Assembly (NCBI RefSeq): GCF_030253575.1
Contig: NC_080557.1
Coordinates: forward strand, 23,731,501 to 23,795,500
DNA from: Rhododendron vialii
Lineage: Eukaryota > Streptophyta > Magnoliopsida > Ericales > Ericaceae
Reading direction: 5' to 3'
Length of the DNA stretch: 64,000 nt
Shown: positions 25,629 through 37,413 of the stretch, piece by piece
How positions within the stretch are numbered: the stretch's first letter is position 1
How the letters are laid out: each line of letters starts with the position of its first letter
The notes under the pieces: model-generated
Told to the model about the DNA's origin: nothing
Seen by the model: the letters and a program-made list of their open reading frames with translations, nothing else
The model's database searches: none
Program-made: the position numbers and the translations under genes

Positions 25629-26256
25629 AAAAGTACTTATGATTTTCTTAAAACAACAATTAAAGAATCACCTCATTCAAGAATTCTGCAAAATTTGAAT
25701 TCGCAAGGTCTATGCTATTTAAGCGCACATTCAAACTCAATGTCAAAATGTGCATACCATTCCATAGTACAGAATGTCTTAACGATGCTCCCATAATTTG
25801 CTCGCAAACTCCTTTTGGTATAACTGGTAGAATTTGTCGAAAGTCTCCCCCGAGAACAATAGTGATACCCCCAAATGGCTTATTATTATCGCAAATGTCT
25901 TGAAGTATGCGATCAACTGTTTCGACACAATATCCATGTTGCATAAGAACTTCATCCCATATAATCAACCTTGTTTTTCTAAACAACTCTGCCTGTAAAG
26001 ATTGCTTGCTAAACGAACAAAATGAGTCTTCCAACACATCCAATGGAATAGAAAATGTTGAATGTGCAGTGCGACCTCCTACTAATAATAATGAAGCGAT
26101 ACCAGATGAAGCAACGCTGACTACGACGTGTCCAAGACTACGACATTTCGTGGCAACAGTATTGTACAAAAAGGTCTTTTCAGTTCTAGCACCCCCATTT
26201 AGAAAGAAAATCATTCCTGTATTCTCAAACACCGAGGTGGTGATTGTAGTGTGCCG
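25629..26256 (-). pseudogene. Helitron helicase, N-terminal part; left arm of palindrome
   Basis: Minus-strand ORF 25660-26262 encodes the PIF1 ATPase core. In order: a degenerate Walker A (GGARTEKTF, where GGTGKT is usual; both inner glycines are replaced but Lys and Thr are kept), SSGIASLLL, Walker [21 protein letters not shown] and LSLNVRLN. This is the correctly oriented copy, leading into the C-terminal part. The lost glycines should abolish nucleotide binding. The same residues are lost in the inverted copy, so decay came before duplication. Confidence 0.85.
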
Positions 26257-26913
26257 AAACACCGAGGTGGTGATTGTAGTGTAAGCGGCACACTACAATC
26301 ACCACCTCGGTGTTTGAGAATACAGGAATGATTTTCTTTCTAAATGGGGGTGCTAGAACTGAAAAGACCTTTTTGTACAATACTGTTGCCACGAAATGTC
26401 GTAGTCTTGGACACGTCGTAGTCAGCGTTGCTTCATCTGGTATCGCTTCATTATTATTAGTAGGAGGTCGCACTGCACATTCAACATTTTCTATTCCATT
26501 GGATGTGTTGGAAGACTCATTTTGTTCGTTTAGCAAGCAATCTTTACAGGCAGAGTTGTTTAGAAAAACAAGGTTGATTATATGGGATGAAGTTCTTATG
26601 CAACATGGATATTGTGTCGAAACAGTTGATCGCATACTTCAAGACATTTGCGATAATAATAAGCCATTTGGGGGTATCACTATTGTTCTCGGGGGAGACT
26701 TTCGACAAATTCTACCAGTTATACCAAAAGGAGTTTGCGAGCAAATTATGGGAGCATCGTTAAGACATTCTGTACTATGGAATGGTATGCACATTTTGAC
26801 ATTGAGTTTGAATGTGCGCTTAAATAGCATAGACCTTGCGAATTCAAATTTTGCAGAATTCTTGAATGAGGTGATTCTTTAATTGTTGTTTTAAGAAAAT
26901 CATAAGTACTTTT
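25629..26913. repeat. 628-bp perfect inverted repeat (palindrome) with 29-bp spacer
   Basis: The left arm 25629-26256 and right arm 26286-26913 are reverse complements; both are exactly 628 bp and the translated helicase segments are identical. The spacer 26257-26285 is itself a third, partial copy of the arm end (AAACACCGAGGTGGTG repeated). Outside the arms the sequences diverge at once. The right arm is thus an inverted extra copy wedged between Rep and helicase. Possible origins are fold-back replication, a hairpin-mediated duplication or an assembly error. Confidence 0.93.
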
Positions 26914-27516
26914 CAATATTGATATTCGCATCTGAACGTTGGGCATCAGAAATGAGTTGTTGATACTCCAATATCAATCTGTTACCCACTATTACACTCA
27001 AATTCCCAATACGCAATGGCATGGGAGGAAAATCTTTTAAATTTTTACCCGATTCCTGAAGCAATTCGTCCAAGAGATATAAACCGTAATCTTCAATCTC
27101 TACTGTAGTTGGATTTAGAATGGAAAACAATGCTTGGATTTTGAATGCTAGATCATCACAAACATGCATTGCAAATTTTTTCATAATACAGCCGGTTGCG
27201 ATGGAGAACATTGGGTAAGAATAACACAAAACAATCTACGCAACTGGTATCCAGTTTTCATAATTGTAGCTTCTTCAAGACATTGCACCTATTCTTCGTC
27301 ATCTTCCAAGAGTCCTCTTACAATACATGCTGATTTGAATGTGTCATGCAAAATATTGTTGACTGTGCGTAAACATTCGTATGATTCTGGTCCTCTAACA
27401 ACACTTAGTAGGAGATGTAAATAAAATATTGCATTAGCATTAGGGCTAACAAAGTACATTCTTCCAATTGCAAAACCCCTTTCTCTTGGTTTCCACTCTT
27501 TTCTGATTTTATCCAA
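26914..27516 (-). pseudogene. Helitron Rep/helicase linker region
   Basis: Minus-strand blocks 27289-27516 and 26900-27229 fit the conserved stretch between Rep and helicase of plant Helitrons (ERGFAIGRMYFVSPNANAIF, LHLLLSVVRGPESYECLRTV, then MKKFAMHVCDDL and GLYLLDELLQ). The blocks lie in different frames. The stretch is cut off at 26913 by the inverted helicase arm. Confidence 0.8.
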
Positions 27517-28457
27517 ACAAAATGTTGTGGAAATTCTTGATAGGTGAATGCACGTGCATCTACATTTGCTTGACTATATGCAAAAAAACTAGTTAATGTT
27601 GTAATATCTTGCTTAGCCCTGGCGACAATGTCGTGCATTAATTCTTCAGTGTTAAATAGGCTATTATGTTTTCCAGGTAAATGAAGTGCCAAACATACTA
27701 CTGTTGGAATCTCTTCATGCATAGAATAACCGAATAGCCGCCAAGCTACTTCTACTGGACCAATATACCTTGCATCGAGATATTCCTTGATCTCATCTAC
27801 TAGTCCCAACACCATTGTTGCACGATCATTCCCTTTGTAGATGTACTTGTAGATATATTTGAAGCATCTCATTCCCGCGCAGACTTCCACATTGATATGG
27901 CAATTGAATAGTCTAGAAAGGTAAGCATTGTATGGAACAACATCCATATTATCAACCGGTTGACCCCTAACAATGTACACCCGACCATCATTACGACGTC
28001 AATAGATTGGATATCAATCTTGGTCCAATGTAGTTGCTTCCGAAAAGGCTTTGGGGTATTTCTTAGTGCATTTTCCATACATGCTGCTTCAGGATTTTGA
28101 GTACCACATGGTCCATGTACCATGCAACCCATAACAATATTAAAAAAAAAATTCATAGTTAGGACATAGAAAAAACCAACAAAAAAAGATTTTCTTATTT
28201 GTTCATACCTTAATAGTATCAAAAAGTGAAGGGTCTTCTATAGGATCTGACAATTCAGCACATACTACTTTACCGACCTGAGCACATGTATGTATTTTGT
28301 CAGGACCTTGAAGAAACAAAAGTAAATGCATATGCGGTAGCTCCCGTTTTTGGTACTCAATTGTATAGACATATCCAACAATTTTGCCAAACACTTGCTT
28401 CTTTTTTATCTCACTCATCAAACATTTTCGCTTCAACTCAAAAACACGTGCAACCAA
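27405..28457 (-). pseudogene. Helitron Rep nuclease (HUH, two-tyrosine) region
   Basis: The metal-binding HUH motif is read as ELPHMHLLLFL (His codons about 28326-28334) in block 28203-28457. The tyrosine motif is KYIYKYIYKG (about 27834-27860) in block 27405-27980, preceded by VRGQPVDNMDVVPYN. These are the two catalytic motifs of the Helitron rolling-circle nuclease, which nicks DNA and covalently holds its 5' end. Between them lies MVHGPCGTQNPEAACM in another frame, so the Rep frame is interrupted at least twice. The catalytic residues themselves remain. Confidence 0.88.
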
Positions 28458-28528
28458 ATCTGGACGATGAACAACTTTCTGATGTGGTAGCAGAGCCTCA
28501 GTAATTTTAGGTCAATTGGGATTGGCAG

Positions 28529-29745
28529 TCATTGTAAGGAAAATGTCTGGATGTTAATTGTGCCGTGTGATAACCATTGAATCCTGAAATATTTGGAACA
28601 TATATCTAGGACATCCAGGGAACGAAGATGGCAAAATAATTCAATTTCAAAAACTTGACCAGGCCCCAACCCATCAGGACCAATATCTGCAAGATCTTCG
28701 TAAAGTTCGGATTGAATTTTTCCTTGGTTCAACCTATGAAAGTTCAATCGATTTTGCTCAGTTGATGCCCAAGCATCTACGATAAACTCTTGGAATAGTT
28801 TCCTAGCTCGTAAAATTGTTGAGTACTCTGAGTTTTGTTGAAACAAACGAAAGCTATAAAATTCCATTTGAGTAAGTCTTTTATTTGTGTATTGTTTGGT
28901 TCGTACATCCCAATGTCTCATCTCAGGTTCCCATCCAAGCTCACCACGAGGAAACAATAGAACATAATGCAATGTTAAATAAGCCGGGTGGCATTCATTA
29001 ACTCGCATTAACCTATTATTTTCTCTCAAATGCAACACAATATCTCTCATTTCACTTTTCTCGATTCAATCGCCGGGTAGAATTATTGCAATCTCATTTG
29101 CTGCTGGAAGATTATACCTCCGATGATCGCTTGATGAACTGTAATGAAGATAAGCAAGTAAATTTTGTCCCACCGATTCAGATTGATTCAAAATCTCAAA
29201 AGCTCTAAGAAATTTATCAGGAAACGGATTAAATGCCAACAAACTATCTTGAATTTTCTTGAGGACATCTCTTCTTAAGTGTGGATTTATGTGATTGCGA
29301 GCATTTAGAGCAAAGTCGGGGTCGTATATGTACAATTGAGAATAAATCGTTTCATGCTCTTGTTGTGGCAGCAATGATCTTGTTCGATGATGTAATTCAC
29401 CATGGATAGTGAACGATAAAGTCCCTCTTCTGTTAAGCACTCTTGTATCTAATTTAGCACCAAGACTTGTAAAAGCATTAGTTGCATTATACTTTCGACT
29501 ATGATGACGAAATGATTTTGATCGCTCATCATTGCCATCGTATAACTCTTGTAGAGCCAACGGAAGTGCAATAAAGGATGGTAGCTTTATCTTTCCTTGC
29601 AGGCAGCAAGTTCCAAAAAGTGGATGTATTAAAGATGAATTGGTCAATTTTTCACCCATCCAATGCAAGGCTTTACAATGAAAACATGATACATCTATCC
29701 CCTTGAGATAATGACGATTGAGATATCTGTTAGCTTGAGGATCAA
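28529..29745 (-). pseudogene. Helitron-like N domain with zinc finger
   Basis: Minus-strand blocks match the N-terminal part of plant Helitron proteins: ANRYLNRHYLKGIDVSCFHC with a CxxC knuckle and ALHWMGEKL at about 29640-29740; then FTSLGAKLD, GELHHRTRSLLP and QLYIYDPDFALNARN (29066-29668); then HPAYLTLHYVLLFPRGELGW and RLTQMEFYSFRL (28529-29050); and TMTANPN just after. The order and spacing fit the family. The gypsy element sits 290 bp upstream, separating this part from the probable first exon. Confidence 0.87.
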
Positions 29746-30032
29746 CCCCTACATTTGTAGATTCATCCTAACTCATCATCAATAGATTGATTTCCAGGAG
29801 GTAGCCTACATATACATGTTAACACATATGTGAAGTTTAAAAAAAAGGGTATAGAAATAGAAACATATCAAAGACAAATGAAAAAATAGATTGATTTCTA
29901 AGAGGTAGCCTTCATATATATGTTAACACATATGTGAAGTAAAAACACACACAAAAAGGTGTAGAAATAGAAACATATCAAAGACAAATGAAAAAAATGT
30001 ACCGATGAATTGGAGCTAAAGATGTGCCCGAC
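29746..30032 (-). other. Helitron C sequence next to the gypsy insertion
   Basis: AT-rich; it holds a near-duplicate of about 90 bp (TTGATTTCCAGGAGGTAGCC at 29789 and TTGATTTCTAAGAGGTAGCC at 29890). It ends in CCGAC (30028-30032), the left target duplication of the gypsy element. Confidence 0.6.
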
Positions 30033-31965
30033 TGTGGGCAGCGTGCCCTTCGGAATTTCCGGATTCCGAGACGCGAGGGGCCCGGATCGGGGGAGCGCGA
30101 GCGGGGAAGCAAGCGCTCGCAAAATACAGAGTCGCCACTCGGCTTTTGAAGGTCCGACACCCAAGGAACCGTATTTCGAAGCACTCGTCGCGCTGTTTGA
30201 TTTGAAAAAGTTAAGGAACCAGTCCGTCATAACCATATCTGGGTTCGGGAGCCAGGTTACGAGAGGGGAAGGGTTTTATGGCACCCCTCTCGCCCAATCC
30301 GGAGATCGGTCTCTACTTAGGCATTGGCGAAAAACGTTTGCGATTCCGTTTGATTAATCAATTTTTAGCCAATTAGGGCGGGGGAACAATTAATCGGGGA
30401 TTAAAACTGTAACAGTTTGCAGGATGTGATAAGATATGGCATGGATCGACGAGATGACAAGTAATAAATGGAATAAAGTTCAAAAATATCGATCAAACAT
30501 CAAAACTGTGCTGTGTATGATTTTGGCACGAACAAACAGCCAGCTTGCATGCGTGAAACCATCTGCATGCCAACAAACCATCGCGCGACACAACCATATA
30601 CTCGCGCGAGACTTGATGCCCTACCAATGGTTTGAATTTTACTCCCTTTGGGGCTCTGGAAGGACCAGTGCACACCCAGGCGCAAACCAAGCAGTTTATA
30701 AGTACTTGAAAGTAAACAATATTACAACAGGCAGATGGAAATATTGTTAAAACACGACCCCTAAACAGTGGGGGTATCTAAACAGAGGCCAAGGCCAAAC
30801 TGCTCATGTAAGGGCAGTCCCTAGAAAAACCCCAAACCGTCGCGCGACATAGTGGTACAGGCGCGCGATTGTTCAGACTGGACTTCCAGGAATTGCTTTG
30901 CATACTTAGGGCTCTGAGACATGTTCAAGAGCATCCCAAGAGCATTCCAAACCAAGAGGAGTTATAAGCTAAGCTAAACCATGATTTTTATCATACAAAG
31001 CAGTGAGCTAATACTTTTAAAAGACTTGAAAAATGACTATGAACACAACAAGAAGCTTAAAGACCAGCATCCCTTCCCCACGTGGTCCAATCTCACGCAG
31101 ACAGAAGTGTCGTGCGAGTGTATGGGACCATCGCGCGAGGGTGTTCCTGGTAACGGCTCTTGAAACCTTGCTAGCTTTAGGGCCAGAATTGGTATTGATT
31201 ACCAGCCTTGACCCTGCCAGCCCCCCTCAGGGGTTCAAACAGTGAGCAGAAAGGTATTATACCTTTGCTTGAGTGTTTTGGAGATGGCTTGAATGAGGTG
31301 GTGAGGCTTGAAAGGTGATTGTGTGGGACAGAGTGTGGTATGAGATGTTTGTGCTTGAGCTTTGCTTCCTCTTTCTTGGAGAAAAAATGGTAACCCTTTG
31401 AAATGAAGCATGGGGGGGGGGGGTTTATAGAAGAATGGGTTGGTTGGTGGCTAGCCAAGGCCTTGTAACCAGCCAACAAGGCTGGTCACAATTGCTTGGT
31501 GGAGAAGTGGGGTGGCAAAGGTGATGGGAGAATGGGGGGTGAGGTGGTGCAAGGGGAGCCCCCCAGAACGCTGTTCAGCCGACGAAAACGGGGTCGCATA
31601 GGCCTGTAGCCCCCTGACCACCACGCAATCCGGGTGAAAATGACAGGTGTTGACCATCGCGCGAGATAGTGAGACCATCACGCGAGGGTCCATCCAACCC
31701 CGCGAGGGTCAATAGTCAAAGCTTTGACTTTGACTACCACCTAGCAAAAGGACCATCGCGCGAGGATACCGGTGTGTCGCGCGATTGTCAAACCCAAGGT
31801 CCAGGTTTTGATTCAAGGGTTTTAGGGCTAAGGATGGGTTCCGCGTACACCAAACTCAAGCCATCCCAAGTTCTCGAGACTGTTTTCGACCTGATTCATC
31901 ATCGGGGAATCAAGAAACCGAAGAACAAAGTAAAACAATCGGGAAGTCAGATCGGGGTGTCTACA
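30033..31965 (-). repeat. 3' LTR of the Tat element (left copy)
   Basis: 1933 bp; on the plus strand it starts TGTGGGCAGCG and ends GGGTGTCTACA, which is TGTAGACACCC...GCTGCCCACA in element sense. It holds five TCGCGCGA pairs with 21-bp spacing. A purine tract (AAAGAGGGACTAC on the minus strand) lies just inside at 31966-31978. ORFs seen here recur in the other LTR and are not genes. Confidence 0.94.
30581..31784. promoter_or_regulatory. Five TCGCGCGA pairs in the left LTR (21-bp spacing)
   Basis: Pair starts are 30581/30602, 30840/30861, 31110/31131, 31657/31678 and 31756/31777. Every pair is spaced 21 bp, leaving 13 bp between two 8-bp palindromes. Three members differ by one base (GCGCGCGA, TCGTGCGA, TCACGCGA), two of them as expected from CpG decay. 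A further degenerate site follows at about 31698. The right LTR has the same five pairs (for example 49307/49328), and some sites decayed here are intact there. Confidence 0.85.
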
Positions 31966-32140
31966 GTAGTCCCTCTTTGACGGCACGTGGAGCACAATTG
32001 GCTGGTACGGGTAACGTCAAAGATTTCTAGACACCCATCCAATCTACCCAAAAGTCGATTTAAACGAAAAGTGCAAGCAAGTATATACAAATATCGTGCA
32101 CCAACGGATCGGTGAGCAGATTGATTGCTGATCCGAATTT

Positions 32141-32557
32141 GGACGGATAGATCGTCGTTGATTGATAATCGGACGGATAGATCGTCGTTGATTTGATAAT
32201 GGACGGATGGATCGTCGCTGGTTGATAATTGGACGGATGGATCGTCGTTGATTTGATAATGGACGGATGGATCGTCGCTGATTGATAATTGGACGGATGG
32301 ATCGTCGTTGATTGAAAATTGGATGGATGGATCGTCGTTGATTGATAATCGGACGGATGGATCGTCGTTGATTGATAATGGACGGATGGATCGTCGCTGA
32401 TTGATAATTGGACGGATGGATCGTCGTTGATTGATAATGGGACGGATGGATCGTCGTTGATTGATATATGGACGGATGGATCGTCGCTGATTGATAATTG
32501 GACGGATGGATCGTCGTTGATTGATAATGGACGGATGGATCGTCGTTGATTGATATA
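32141..32557. repeat. Minisatellite, 14 units of 29-30 bp
   Basis: The unit is GGACGGATGGATCGTCGTTG plus ATTGATAATT. Unit starts are 32141, 32171, 32201, 32231, 32261, 32291, 32321, 32351, 32380, 32410, 32440, 32470, 32500 and 32529. It lies between the antisense PMD gene and the 3' LTR. Most units are 30 bp with no stop on the minus strand, so all three minus frames stay open, with repeats such as SINDDPSVQL; this is a by-product of periodicity. Tat/Ogre elements are known to carry such hypervariable tandem repeats at this place. Confidence 0.95.
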
Positions 32558-32689
32558 AAGGACATCTCGAAGGGTTCCTAAAAGAAAACAATTGCAAGGC
32601 TCGAGCAAGACTCCTGGGCCATCATCAAAGCGATACACATGAACGGGCCTGAACCAGAGGCTAAGCTTAGCGATCGGCCCAGTCGACTG

Positions 32690-32718
32690 TCGCGCGAGGA
32701 TGTCAGAACATCGCGCGA
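32690..32718. promoter_or_regulatory. TCGCGCGA pair upstream of the PMD gene
   Basis: Copies at 32690-32697 and 32711-32718, 21 bp apart, about 200 bp upstream of the first ATG of the PMD gene region. A second pair (33110 and 33131, the latter TCACGCGA) falls in its first exon. Confidence 0.8.
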
Positions 32719-32918
32719 TGGTTTTTCGTCAGGGTCTGGGTTTGCAACCAGCCCAGACCCGGCCCATGGCGTCCTTCTTCCTTTTAATCGACGGGGACGT
32801 TCCCAAACCGCTCACAGCAGTTTCGAACTCCCCCTAACTCTATTCTCTCTCAAGTTTTCCTCTCCAAACACTCGATTTCGTTCCAAAAGCAAGTATACCA
32901 CCATGTATACCATCATCC

Positions 32919-35900
32919 ATGGCAGACCACAGCACTAATCCGGGTAGTGGAGAAGTAGTTGGTTGTCCGGAGGACGAAGGAAGACCAATGGTGGTCGAAA
33001 CAGAGGATCGGCCGCTAGCGGGGGCTGTCGCAGATACCAGTGCAGAGGTAACAGGTGGTGGTGATGGCGAACGGGGTCGCGAGCAGGAGGTGGGTGGCGA
33101 AGGCGATCGTCGCGCGACGCAGTCAGACCGTCACGCGATAGTGGAGATCGGGGTCGTGAGGACTGGAGTCGTGCAACTGGACCCGAGTGAGGCCGTGAGT
33201 GGCTCGGTAGTAGTTGGTGGCACTCCCCGAGGGTGTAGGCAGTGGAGGCGCCGAAGATGGCGCCGCCGGGCCAAGCGAGACTCCGTTAAGGGATCCGGCA
33301 AAAGGCAAGGGTGTGGTGAGCGAGGAAGAGGACACCGTAGAGGTTCCGGAGGAGGAGGTACTGTTTCGGCCAGGGGCAACATCATCGGGCCACAGACCCA
33401 TCACGAGAAAGGACCTTGCAGAGTTTCTGAGCGAGGAGAGACGAACCCGGCTGCTTGAGGAGGATCCCATGATTGGGGCCGCTGTTTTGGAGGCTCGAGA
33501 GGAGCGAGAGCGGGAGATAGCCGCTTCAGAGGTCGCAGAGAGGGCCGAAAGGGCGAGAGCCGCTGAGGAGGAGGTTTTGAGGGATGCGGAGGCCGAGGAG
33601 CGGGTTGGAGCGAGGGGACAGGGGCCCAGGGTGACAGCAGTGTCGGAGGCAGAGGGTTTGACTTGTGCTCCATTTTCGGCAGAGGGATACAGGCCACCGG
33701 TTCCACACCTGTTTGTACCGTCAGGTCTTGCGGCGTACAGGCCACGGCAAGCGGAGTATGACCCCCAGCTTGCTCTGAGAGACCCCGATACCCACATTTC
33801 GAGCAGCTGGGCTGAGGTAAATTTCTGAGAATCCCTCATTTCCTTTTGTGATTGCCATTTTAATACAATGCATGTGCTCAAAAACCGAGGGACGTAGTGT
33901 AATCCTTTGAAGTAGTTTTGAATAGTGAGACTATAGTTTCACGTTGAATGCCATGCATGAGACATAATAACTTGAACCAACCATCTTCTGCCAAGTTGTG
34001 TTGATTACCTAGAACTTGAGAATGAAAGCTTCACATGCTGATATATCCCCTGTTGTTTGTTTCCGTGTCTAATGCAGGAGAGAGCGAGACAGAGAGACAT
34101 CCAAGGTTTTGGGGGCGCCTGCAGCTCCTTGGCGTTGTACCAGGGTTTGCCGGAGAGGGTGAGGCAGTTGGTGGACGAGGCAGGCTTCGAGGAGTTCATA
34201 CAGACCCTGACTCCGGCCAGAAATGACCATGCGGTCTTGGTTGCGCTTGCGGAGAGGTGGAGAGATACCACCAACACCTTCCACCTGCCGCTCGGGGAGA
34301 TGACAGTGATGCCCACGGACTTTGCAGCGATCACTGGTTTGAGGGTTGGAGGCGACCCTATCTCGTTTGACTCGGGCATTCAGGAGGACGAAGCGGCCCT
34401 GGAGTGGTTCTTGGGAGAGGTGCCCAAGGTTGAGGAGGGGATGGCGAGATATGGGCAGTTCACCTGGTACCTTGCAAAGGAGGTGGCGACCGAGCAGGAG
34501 GCGGAGCAGATGGCCCGGGCGTACCTGCTGTACCTTTTTGGTGCTACCCTGTACCCGAACAGGTGTAGTAAGGTTCACCTATCGTACCTGCCTGCACTGA
34601 GGGATTTGAGGACGGCCTCACGCTTTGACTGGGGAGGAGCTGCACTTGGCGCAGCCTATGGCTTCATGGGGGACTCATCGAGGACTGAGATGAGCACTGC
34701 TGGCTACTGGCGGATTTGGGAGGTATGATCATAATAGAGTAAAGTACATTTCCATTATATACTTATCTGTTTGAATACACGAACTGCTCAAAAATATTCC
34801 TGCATTGTACTAATGATTTGAACTTTGATAACTGTGCAGCTCTGGGCCTACGAGGTTTTGAACATGTGCCGTCCAGTGACGAAGAGCCTGGATTTGAGGA
34901 TCCTCCCGCGTGCTCATATCTGGAGCAAGAAGAACATGGGAGAGAAAAGAGGGAGAGGGGACCTGAACGGCTTCAGGATATACCTAGACGAGCTCCGACC
35001 CTCACAGGTATGACGTGACTTTATCAAATAGAAATATGCATCCCTTTTTATTGCTTTAATGCTGTCGCTGACCGACGTTTGCATTGCTTGCTTGTGCAGG
35101 TAGAGTGGGATCCTTGGAGAGTGGCAGAGTCAGAGCCTGAGTACTTGGCCAGGAGCAGGGCCGTGACGGCGAGCAGAGTGCTGCTGGAGTCGGCTTTTGG
35201 TTGGCAGTGGTACTTGGGTGACCGAGTGACACGCCAATCACTTGGCCACGCAGGGTTCCAGGTGCCCGGACCGCTTCCACCACGGGCCTCACACACAGGG
35301 GAGTACACGTTGGCCGAGCTAGAGACCTTCACGCGGCCTGACACCGACTTGACACGCTACTTGCGTCCCGGCATGGACTATGCAGTCTACCAGAGGGAGC
35401 GTTTGGTGGGGCCATTGAGAGTACGAGAGTTCAGGGAGGTCCGGAGTCAGGCCCATGGAGCTGCTGAGGAGAGGAGAGCCGTCACTGCGAGGCAGAGCAA
35501 TGGTGAGAGTCGCGCGAGGCGGGGTCCGAGTGGACCTGCGAGCGGTGGGCCACCAGAGTTAACATGGCATATAGCAGTGGTGGACTCTCAGGGCAATCCG
35601 GCCGAGCTACACCTAGTTCCTGCCAGAGTTGAGCCAGCGCCCGTCACCGTGCCGGTAAGACATTGTATCCTTCATTATTGCACTTCCATAAAATCTTGAA
35701 ACATTGTTCCATTGCTCATATTCAAATTATTCTTGCAGGTGCCCATTGAGTGGGCGAACGAGGCCGTTCGGCGCATGCTTGCACTGGAGAACGTGATAAG
35801 GCGGGCGGCAAGTGGCTTGCCTTTGGACTTGCGTTACCCATCACCGGCAGCTCAGAGATCTCAGGTATATCCTTCAGAGAAACGATACATTCCTGCATTC

Positions 35901-36458
35901 GATACTTGACATATGCATGCTTTGCTCGATACATAGCATACTATAATTGCCGTCAACTTTGAAATTGATTGTACTTGTCTGCAAACATACAACACATAGA
36001 ATATATACTAAATGTGCGAAAATTTTACAATGCAGACACAGGGACGGGCGGCTCCTAGGAGGAAAAACGCGAGAGAGCCTCCACAAAAGAAGCTAGCAAG
36101 CAGGACTCCTGCTCCTCCACCTACTACCAGACCACAGACGCGGGGCGTACACCCACCCATTGCGAGTGAGGAGGCGGCCCGAGAGGCCGTGGCGCGCGCA
36201 GAGGAGAGATATCAATTGAAGATGCGCCAAAGGCCCTCGCAAGACGAGCCGGTCCGCAAGAAGCGGCTGATCCTGCCTGAGGATTCTAAGGAAGAAGAGG
36301 AAGAGGAGGGAGAAGAAGAAGAAGAAGAAGAAGACGAGGAGGCGCCTGACAGCAGCGGCTCAGACGACTCAGCCGACGATCCTGGTTTTAGACAGGATCC
36401 TAGAGAGAGAGACGACGACGACGACGACGGAGATGGCGATTGGTTCGGAGAGGAGTGA
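32919..36458 (+). CDS. Plant mobile domain (PMD) gene carried antisense in the Tat element
   Basis: This plus-strand gene lies opposite to gag-pol. Open blocks are separated by GT...AG introns: first exon ending 33816, then 34078-34722, 34840-35007, 35100-35654, 35739-35864 and 36036-36458. The lengths of the last five (645, 168, 555, 126, 423) are all multiples of three, so all introns are in the same phase. Exon 2 shows the PMD signature RWRDTTNTFHLPLGEMTVMP followed by DFAAITGLRVGG. The last exon is a basic stretch and then a long Glu/Asp tail. PMD proteins (MAIN and MAIL1 in Arabidopsis) are nuclear and help silence or control genes, and relatives are known from transposons. An AATAAATAAA signal lies at 36753-36762. 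The start is unsettled: the first ATG of a long open stretch is 32919, and the N-terminal part is low-complexity. Confidence 0.82.
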
Positions 36459-37413
36459 GGGCTACTAAGAAGCCTCATTTCTCTTTCCACATCTTTGATT
36501 TTTGCTTTTGGGCCTGCGCGCCCGCGTAGATAGATGGAAGGCCGGTGTGCCTTAGTTGATACTTGATACGTGTTTTCGAGGCCTGTGTGCCTTTTTTGAC
36601 TTGATGGGCGAGTGTGCCCGAGCTGACGTGATGACTTTTGACTGGCCGAAGCGCCGCATGCACAGTAGTCTTCTTTACTTTGACATGGATAGATTATGGT
36701 TTAGCTATAAAATTTGCATTTTCGGTTTATTTTACTCTTGTAATGAACTTAGAATAAATAAACGCTTGCCATTAATACCATGCTTGCATTGATAATGTAC
36801 CGAGACTGCTCACGAACGCACGCATACGCACAGACATAATTGACTCAGTGGAAAAACGAAAATGTACCCCAGGATACGGTCAGGATACGAGGATACGAAG
36901 GAATGAAATATTGGACATTCACAAGTCAAAACCTAAAATACCCCAACTTGGATAAGAGGGATGCTTCCGTGAGGTCATGAATATACAAGATGACCTACAA
37001 GAGTTGACAGATTCGAGAAATACCTCCCGAAACACAAAATTGCCCAAAAAACCTTACGAAGGACACGAAAGGGACACGAGATGGAAAAACATGACTCTAT
37101 TATGTCCCGGACTGAAACCGACACCTCCGCACAGTCATACTAGGTCACCATGACTTGTACGGCCTGAGAGAAATGGACACGAACCTTTGGGCCGAGTTTC
37201 GAACTCTCGAAATGCTCATTTGGCCTTGAAACGAGCCACCGAGGGTTCAAAAACCTCGTTAAACGCAAAATCTCGAATCCAATGCTTGGATATGGTTGCA
37301 TATGCTCATAGTGACTTGCTGGAACCATAAAAGTTGCAAAAGTACCCTTGGAACGGGAAGCGACCAAAATTGGACAGTAGCTGGTGCAATCTGTCAAAAT
37401 GCAGGCTGAACCA

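Noticed and set aside
25907-26284. Plus-strand ORF opposite the helicase, mirrored at 26225-26635
   Set aside because: Antisense shadow of the helicase frame, duplicated only because of the palindrome.
31947-32638. Three overlapping minus-strand ORFs of 173-216 codons
   Set aside because: They are produced by the 30-bp minisatellite, which lacks stops on that strand; the peptides are one repeat read in three frames.
33123-33881. Minus-strand ORF of 252 codons opposite PMD exon 1
   Set aside because: GC-rich antisense shadow of the PMD gene with Ser/Pro-rich low-complexity translation and no domain.
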